A stretch of 64,000 bases of DNA, from contig JAUSZU010000001.1 in NCBI GenBank assembly GCA_030817875.1, positions 434,001-498,000 of the forward strand, in the 5' to 3' direction. Under the pieces are notes generated by a model. That model was not told the origin of the DNA. It saw only the letters and a program-made list of their open reading frames with translations, and did not search any database. This stretch comes from Flavobacterium sp. W4I14 (lineage in GTDB: Bacteria; Bacteroidota; Bacteroidia; Sphingobacteriales; Sphingobacteriaceae). Position 1 is the stretch's first letter; each line of letters opens with the position of its first letter. The translations under genes and the position numbers were made by a program. Of the stretch, positions 59,584 through 64,000 are shown one piece after another.

Positions 59584-60751
59584 ACTTAATTCCCATTCTT
59601 TGGGCAAAAGCAGGCACCAAATAAGTCTTCAAATCCGAGTAAGGGATAAATACCACAATTTGCCCTTGTGCATAACTCGCTACTTCATATGGGTTGTACA
59701 TAAAAGCAATTCCATTCGCATTAAAATAAAAATTTTTGTTCGGTTTTATAAAGTCATCAAAAAGAACAGTGCTTAGTGCATCTTTAGCTTTAATGTTATA
59801 TTCTTTACGAAGATTGCCTTCTAAAATACTTTGTAAGGTATTCGAGTCTATTTTGATGATATCGCTAAGCACCATTTGTTTTTTGTTTTTCACATCTAAA
59901 CAAAACATGACGCTGCTGTAATTGCCATGTGCACCACCGGTGTAAGCATCAGCAAGGAAATCGATCACTACATAACCATTATCGTTATAATTGATCGATT
60001 GCTGGCTGTTGTTGGTATAATTCATCCAGGCCTGGAAATCGTCGCCACGGCTGTTTTTTGATTGCGCTGTAACTTGCGCTTTATAGTCTTTGAAATAGGC
60101 AGCAGCAATATTCTTGAAACCGATTGAGCGGTCGACAGTAGATTTTATACCAGCTATTTTTTTAAGTTCCGAATTTAGCCAGTTGGCATATTCATCGTTG
60201 TTTTTACTTTCCAGGTATTCAAAACTGATTTCAGCTGCGGGTGATTTTGACTGATTGGTAAATGCCTTAACCGAATCTTTATAAATGCCTGCATTGAACG
60301 GATAACTGCCCTCTGGATATTTTTCTGTTAAAGCGATTAGGTGTTTTTTGGTTTTATCACCACTTTCCCAATTGCCATTAAAACCATTTCCATTCCATTT
60401 TAAGGCTAAATGCGGCGATTTAAAATCCTGCGTAAAGTATGATTCATAAAAACTGTATTCAGTGAGAACAAGGCTATCTTTCCCGATTAAAGTATCGGTT
60501 GATAGGTTAAGCCATGAGCCGTCATAATAATAAGTACCACTTACATCATCATCAACCTTCTGCAAATGCATCACTACTTTTTTCCCTGCAATGGTACCTT
60601 CCAATCTCTTGTAAAAACTTTCTGTAAGTTCGGCCTTTGCATTCGCTGTACTGTCATTTGTAGTTTCAGCGGTGTTGGCTCCATTTTTAGGGTTGTTACA
60701 GGCAGATATAATCAGTAATCCGAAAAGGAAACAATGCAAATAATATTTCAT
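59582..60751 (-). CDS. DUF3298-domain lipoprotein
   Basis: This 389-residue lipoprotein has the lipobox ISAC (C18) after a short signal peptide, then a Thr/Asn-rich linker. The C-terminal half matches DUF3298/DUF4163 (the RsiV C-terminal type): ADAYTGGAHGNYSSV near 267-281, DIIKID near 298, and FIPYSDLKTYLVPAF near the end, with the YNPYEVASYAQG strand between. Such domains bind ligands such as lysozyme in RsiV. It is a lone gene here with no sigma factor nearby, so the role is only inferred to be extracytoplasmic binding. Confidence 0.85.
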   Translation of the reverse strand: MKYYLHCFLFGLLIISACNNPKNGANTAETTNDSTANAKAELTESFYKRLEGTIAGKKVVMHLQKVDDDVSGTYYYDGSWLNLSTDTLIGKDSLVLTEYSFYESYFTQDFKSPHLALKWNGNGFNGNWESGDKTKKHLIALTEKYPEGSYPFNAGIYKDSVKAFTNQSKSPAAEISFEYLESKNNDEYANWLNSELKKIAGIKSTVDRSIGFKNIAAAYFKDYKAQVTAQSKNSRGDDFQAWMNYTNNSQQSINYNDNGYVVIDFLADAYTGGAHGNYSSVMFCLDVKNKKQMVLSDIIKIDSNTLQSILEGNLRKEYNIKAKDALSTVLFDDFIKPNKNFYFNANGIAFMYNPYEVASYAQGQIVVFIPYSDLKTYLVPAFAQRMGIK

Positions 60752-60780
60752 AGGAAGGGTATAAGTTTTAATGTTGTAAA

Positions 60781-60824
60781 GTTTGAATGTTGAAACCTTG
60801 TGCTTAACCTTTCAACATTCAAAC
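60781..60824 (-). terminator. Perfect 15-bp hairpin in the deacetylase-DUF3298 gap
   Basis: GTTTGAATGTTGAAA (60781-60795) and its exact reverse complement (60810-60824) enclose a 14-nt loop. It follows the deacetylase stop on the minus strand and precedes the DUF3298 gene, so it could attenuate read-through; the T tract is poor. Confidence 0.5.
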
Positions 60825-60847
60825 ACGATATGTTTTAAACCTGTTTG

Positions 60848-61729
60848 CTATGATTTTGTTTTATTAAAACTCTTGTTAATGCTGAAATATAAATTTTTCG
60901 CCGTGTATCTTCCCGGATCAATTATTCTTCTGAGCGTATAAAGCGGGTAGTTCTCGTCTCTTGCCGTTGAAAGTATAAATGCCGCTTTAAAGCCATGATC
61001 TTTCAGCTTGTGTAAAGTTGAAGCTTTAAAAACACCATAGGGATAGGCGAAATACGCTACTTTTTTACCGGTAATTTCTTCCAGTTTTTTAGTTGGCTCA
61101 TCAATTTGAGTGGTCCAGTCGGCATCGGTAAACTGAGCAAAGTTTTTATGATCGTAGGTATGGCTGGCAATCGTATTTCCTTCGTCAGATAATTGTTTAA
61201 TCTGTTCTTTAGTCATGTAATTGATCCGTCCTTTTCTGCCGATCGATACTGTCATAATAAAATAAACGCCTTTAAAGCCGTATTTTTTTAACGTGGCATT
61301 CCCAATGGTAAACTGGTCTTCATCCGTATCGTCGAAAGTAATCATAATAGGCTTTTCCGGCAGCTTAGCACCATAAACCAGATAATTGTATAGCTGATCG
61401 GGTAAAATAGAATGGTAACCGCTATCGGCCAGCATTTTCATGTGGTCTTTAAATTTATCAGGAGCAATGATGTCATCGTGTGCTCTTTTACTGTCACTGG
61501 CAATGTTGTTTCTAATCTGGTGGTAACACAGAACGGGCACCTCCCTGCGGGCCAGGATGGTTTTGTTATCGGCAGGTTTGGTATTGGCAGAATCTATTTT
61601 AACCTCTTTGATCGTGCTGGTTACAACAGTTTTTTCTTTTTGCTTATTGCTCGAACAAGCCAGTAAAAATGATCCTAAAAAGAGAATTGATAAAAGAATA
61701 CGAGTAGCGGGTTTTAAATGTTTATCCAA
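60848..61729 (-). CDS. Polysaccharide deacetylase-family lipoprotein (paralog 1)
   Basis: This 293-residue lipoprotein has a signal peptide and lipobox (LLAC, C25) and a NodB-type CE4 domain. The metal-binding Asp lies in ITFDDTDEDQF at 130-140 (a variant of TFDDG) and the two His in SHTYDHKNF (H190, H194). Members remove acetyl groups from chitin, peptidoglycan or other glycans; acting at the envelope is expected. It is 10 bp downstream of the M1-like peptidase gene on the same strand. A close paralog lies beyond that gene, so the pair probably arose by duplication. Confidence 0.9.
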   Translation of the reverse strand: MDKHLKPATRILLSILFLGSFLLACSSNKQKEKTVVTSTIKEVKIDSANTKPADNKTILARREVPVLCYHQIRNNIASDSKRAHDDIIAPDKFKDHMKMLADSGYHSILPDQLYNYLVYGAKLPEKPIMITFDDTDEDQFTIGNATLKKYGFKGVYFIMTVSIGRKGRINYMTKEQIKQLSDEGNTIASHTYDHKNFAQFTDADWTTQIDEPTKKLEEITGKKVAYFAYPYGVFKASTLHKLKDHGFKAAFILSTARDENYPLYTLRRIIDPGRYTAKNLYFSINKSFNKTKS

Positions 61730-61739
61730 TGTTTTTAAT

Positions 61740-63101
61740 TTATTTGATCAAAGAAACGGCGTTTTCGGAAAGGATAAACTCTTTTTCATAAGCATCCCAT
61801 TCTTTTTGAGTAATGCCCGATTTTAAAGCATTTTTTCTGAAGAAGTTATAATCAGTTAATTCATTTTTAGCGGTTAAGCAGGTGTTTAAGAATTTAAACA
61901 TCCGTTGCTCACCAATCATTTGCTCCAGGCCACGGAGCAGAAATGGACCGTAGGTGTAGCGGTAAGTGCCTGAGATCTCATTAATTTCTTTAATGGCATT
62001 TAAAGGTTTGGCTTTAAAATCTTTCAGTTGTTTAGCTCTATCCTGAAAATATTTAGTGCCGAAAGCTTTTCCGAATTTTTCTTCGCTTGCTTTTACTGAT
62101 AAATACTCTGCGGTAGATTCTAAAAAGAACCAGAACAAAGTAGAGTTGGGTTGTAATACGTTGCCGAAATAATAATGGCCAATTTCATGTGCGATAAATG
62201 GGTAATCGTTCTGGTTTTTAAGTTTATGTTGTTCCTCATCAATCATATCGCCCAGTTTAATGCCTGCAAAAGCAATGGTCGGAAAAGCCACAAAACCCCA
62301 GCTTCTGCCTTTGTTAAATTTTTCTACCGGCGCATGCTCAATAAATACATTTTTTGTATTGTATGGGATTTTTAAAACCTTATAATAATAGGCTTTCATT
62401 TCAGCAATATTCTGTTCAAAAACATTCAATTGCTTATCATTCATTTGCGTGTTTAAAAATAGCGCACCATTGGTTTTTTGGACATTATAATCTCCGGCAA
62501 AAAGCATCGGTGCAATGGGGATATCCGATTTAAATCTGGCAATTGGGCCCGGTTTGGGCAGATCGCCGTTTACAAAAATCATCTTAGCATCCTTAACTGT
62601 TACCTGGATATCGAAGGTCATCTGTTCAATCAGCTTGTCGTTTTTGATGTCGTAAATAATAGGATACCATTTAGATTGATCGGCAGCCCGCACGGTTTTG
62701 CCATTAAAAGCAATCAATCCCTTAAAATCTATAAAGTTCAGTGTATCCGTATAAATTGGGAATGCTCCTGTATAGGTAATATGTAGTTTACCAGGATTTA
62801 CCAGTGTGCTATCTTTGTATAATGGAACGTAAGTTAAACCTTCACCACGCATGGCACCGCCATAAAAGCCCGAATATTTTAGCGTTTGGTTTGCAGAATC
62901 TTTTATAGCCTTAATGTTAAAGCCCTTATTTAACACAATTTGATAGTCTTTTGCCAGGTTGGGGATGTTGTTGAGTACAAAATCGCAGGTAATCTGGCCT
63001 GTAGCCATTACAACTTCTACTTTTCCGCTCAAGTGTGGTGTTTGTGCATGGACCTTAATGATCTGAAAGAACAATAAAATAAATATTGCAATTTTTTTCA
63101 T
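61740..63101 (-). CDS. M1-like gluzincin metallopeptidase, secreted
   Basis: This 453-residue protein has a signal peptide (1-20, cut near VHAQ), an N-terminal beta-domain, and a peptidase-MA/M1-like catalytic region. The zinc site is HEIGHYYFG with H305, E306 and H309, and the third ligand E328 in FFLESTAEYL, 19 residues after the second His as in M1 enzymes. The GAMEN exopeptidase motif is absent (WGFVAFPTIAFAG occupies that place near 268-280), so it may not be an aminopeptidase. It is transcribed with the downstream deacetylase. Confidence 0.85.
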   Translation of the reverse strand: MKKIAIFILLFFQIIKVHAQTPHLSGKVEVVMATGQITCDFVLNNIPNLAKDYQIVLNKGFNIKAIKDSANQTLKYSGFYGGAMRGEGLTYVPLYKDSTLVNPGKLHITYTGAFPIYTDTLNFIDFKGLIAFNGKTVRAADQSKWYPIIYDIKNDKLIEQMTFDIQVTVKDAKMIFVNGDLPKPGPIARFKSDIPIAPMLFAGDYNVQKTNGALFLNTQMNDKQLNVFEQNIAEMKAYYYKVLKIPYNTKNVFIEHAPVEKFNKGRSWGFVAFPTIAFAGIKLGDMIDEEQHKLKNQNDYPFIAHEIGHYYFGNVLQPNSTLFWFFLESTAEYLSVKASEEKFGKAFGTKYFQDRAKQLKDFKAKPLNAIKEINEISGTYRYTYGPFLLRGLEQMIGEQRMFKFLNTCLTAKNELTDYNFFRKNALKSGITQKEWDAYEKEFILSENAVSLIK

Positions 63102-63120
63102 GTTGTTGAGGTAACTCGTT

Positions 63121-63150
63121 AAAAAGAAAGTCCCCGGCTTTGTCGGGGGG
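63121..63150 (-). terminator. Intrinsic terminator of the second deacetylase gene
   Basis: CCCCGACAAAGCCGGGG forms a 6-7 bp GC-rich stem with a short loop, followed on the minus strand by ACTTTCTTTTT. It lies 9 bp past the stop codon of the partial deacetylase gene. Confidence 0.82.
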
Positions 63151-63158
63151 TATTTTGC

Positions 63159-64000
63159 TTAAAAGCTGTTTTTAATGCTGTTGCTTAATGTTTTTGGCGA
63201 CCAGTAACCACTGGCGATAATCCTGCGGATGGTAAACAACGGATCTTTTTCATCACGTTTGGTTGATAATTGATAAGCCATTCTAAAACCACGTTTTTTA
63301 AGCTCAGGAATACCTTCTGCATTCCATAAACCAAAAGGATAGGCAAATTCTGTCATTTTTTTACCTGTAATTTCTTCCAGTTTTTTGGTTGGTTTATCTA
63401 ATTGCTCTTCCCAATCTTTGCCTGCATATTTTTTAAAGTTTTTATGATCGTAAGTGTGGCTGCCGATCACATTTCCCTCGTCAGCAAGTTGTTTAATCTG
63501 CTCTTTGCTCATGTAATCTACAAATTTGCCTTTTTTGCCGATCGAAACGGTCATGATGAAATAAACGGCTTTATACCCCAGTTTATCTAAAGTTGGGCGT
63601 ACAATGGTAAACTGATCCAAGTCTGTATCATCAAAAGTTAACATAATGGGTTTGCTCGGTAGGGCAGCACCAGTGTTCAGATAGGCATAAAGCTGATCTG
63701 GTAAAATGGTATGATAACCGCTATCGGCCAACATTTTCATCTGGTCTTTAAAATTCTGGATTTCTACAATATAATCTTTACCTACTTTGCCATCAGTTGG
63801 TTTCCAGTTTCTTACCTGGTGATAACATAAAATAGGTACCTGTTTCCGGGCTAAAATGGTTTTGGCATCAGCAACTTTTATTTTCGAAACGTCAACCGGT
63901 GTTCCAGTACTTGTAGCAGTTTTGGAAGTTTGCGCGGTAGAATCTTTAGCCGTGGCATTTTCTGTTTGAGATTTAGATTGGCAGCTGGCAAATAAGATTA
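63159..64000 (-). CDS. Polysaccharide deacetylase-family lipoprotein (paralog 2), 5'-truncated by window edge
   Basis: The frame stays open through the right window edge. Reading past the internal Met at 63740 gives an N-terminal lipobox LFASC and a Ser/Thr/Ala-rich linker. The segment KTILARKQVPILCYHQVRN then parallels the KTILARREVPVLCYHQIRN of paralog 1. The CE4 metal site is LTFDDTDLDQF and SHTYDHKNF. The linker and loops differ but the catalytic domain is closely alike, so the two are duplicates flanking the M1-like gene. Only the first few signal-peptide residues are missing. Its terminator separates it from the next transcript. Confidence 0.9.
   Translation of the reverse strand, partial: ILFASCQSKSQTENATAKDSTAQTSKTATSTGTPVDVSKIKVADAKTILARKQVPILCYHQVRNWKPTDGKVGKDYIVEIQNFKDQMKMLADSGYHTILPDQLYAYLNTGAALPSKPIMLTFDDTDLDQFTIVRPTLDKLGYKAVYFIMTVSIGKKGKFVDYMSKEQIKQLADEGNVIGSHTYDHKNFKKYAGKDWEEQLDKPTKKLEEITGKKMTEFAYPFGLWNAEGIPELKKRGFRMAYQLSTKRDEKDPLFTIRRIIASGYWSPKTLSNSIKNSF

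Overview
The window looks like a chromosomal segment from a Bacteroidota bacterium, most likely a Sphingobacteriaceae member of the Pedobacter type. The evidence is a fused SecDF, a hydrolase ending in a type IX secretion sorting domain, many SPII lipoproteins, Bacteroidota-type -7 boxes (TAnnTTTG), an AT-rich composition with A-rich coding strands, and dispersed palindromic repeats. Genus is inferred from overall flavour, not from a marker gene. No rRNA, tRNA, CRISPR array, IS transposase or prophage was recognised. The outer two genes are cut by the window edges.

Layout. 1-12.3 kb: GNAT end, a GIY-YIG protein between two palindromic repeats, HMG-CoA lyase-like enzyme, NDH-2, secDF, folA-thyA, ispE, an OsmC protein, metZ and a lipoprotein. 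12.4-15.5 kb: AlkD-like repair protein, pirin, a pseudo-receiver, a GxxExxY protein among repeats, and a LapA-like membrane protein. 15.5-18.3 kb: a large secreted HExxH/TolB-propeller/barrel protein. 18.3-20.5 kb: a 2.25 kb stretch with no credible gene. 20.5-25.7 kb: DMT transporter, LptG-like permease, tgt, GT2 and rsmG. 25.7-34.2 kb: M28 peptidase, VapBC-like pair, smc and a UvrD/PcrA helicase. 34.2-36.2 kb: repeat-rich DNA around a DUF493 gene. 36-40.6 kb: HxlR regulator divergent from an NmrA-like protein, an NTF2-like protein, two PH-domain membrane proteins and a T9SS-exported SGNH hydrolase. 40.9-50.6 kb: M20 peptidase, a repeat mosaic, GH43, MFS, GH25, dipeptide epimerase, DUF255 and FKBP. 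50.6-56 kb: Uma2, an ECF sigma with an overlapping membrane/barrel gene, DUF4397 and an asymmetric ABC-F. 56-64 kb: a 21-residue-repeat secreted protein, HEAT-like protein, nitroreductase, DUF1801, Gre-like protein, DUF3298 lipoprotein, and an M1-like peptidase between two paralogous polysaccharide deacetylases.

Most genes are housekeeping (export, folate/dTMP, isoprenoid, methionine, chromosome and translation maintenance) or envelope functions. The striking part is the intergenic DNA. At least fourteen degenerate tandem arrays keep an exact 7-bp register while the word itself changes. Several run directly into a start codon or out of a stop codon, and two encode the last residues of proteins. 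They resemble the heptanucleotide STRR repeats known from filamentous cyanobacteria. Interleaved are several palindromic families (GTCATTGCGAG, GTCATTTCGAC, CCCCTnnAGGGG, and a ~90 bp AAACCnGATGG family with nine copies). Two small nuclease-fold genes (GIY-YIG, GxxExxY) sit between matching repeat copies, which suggests repeat-associated mobility.
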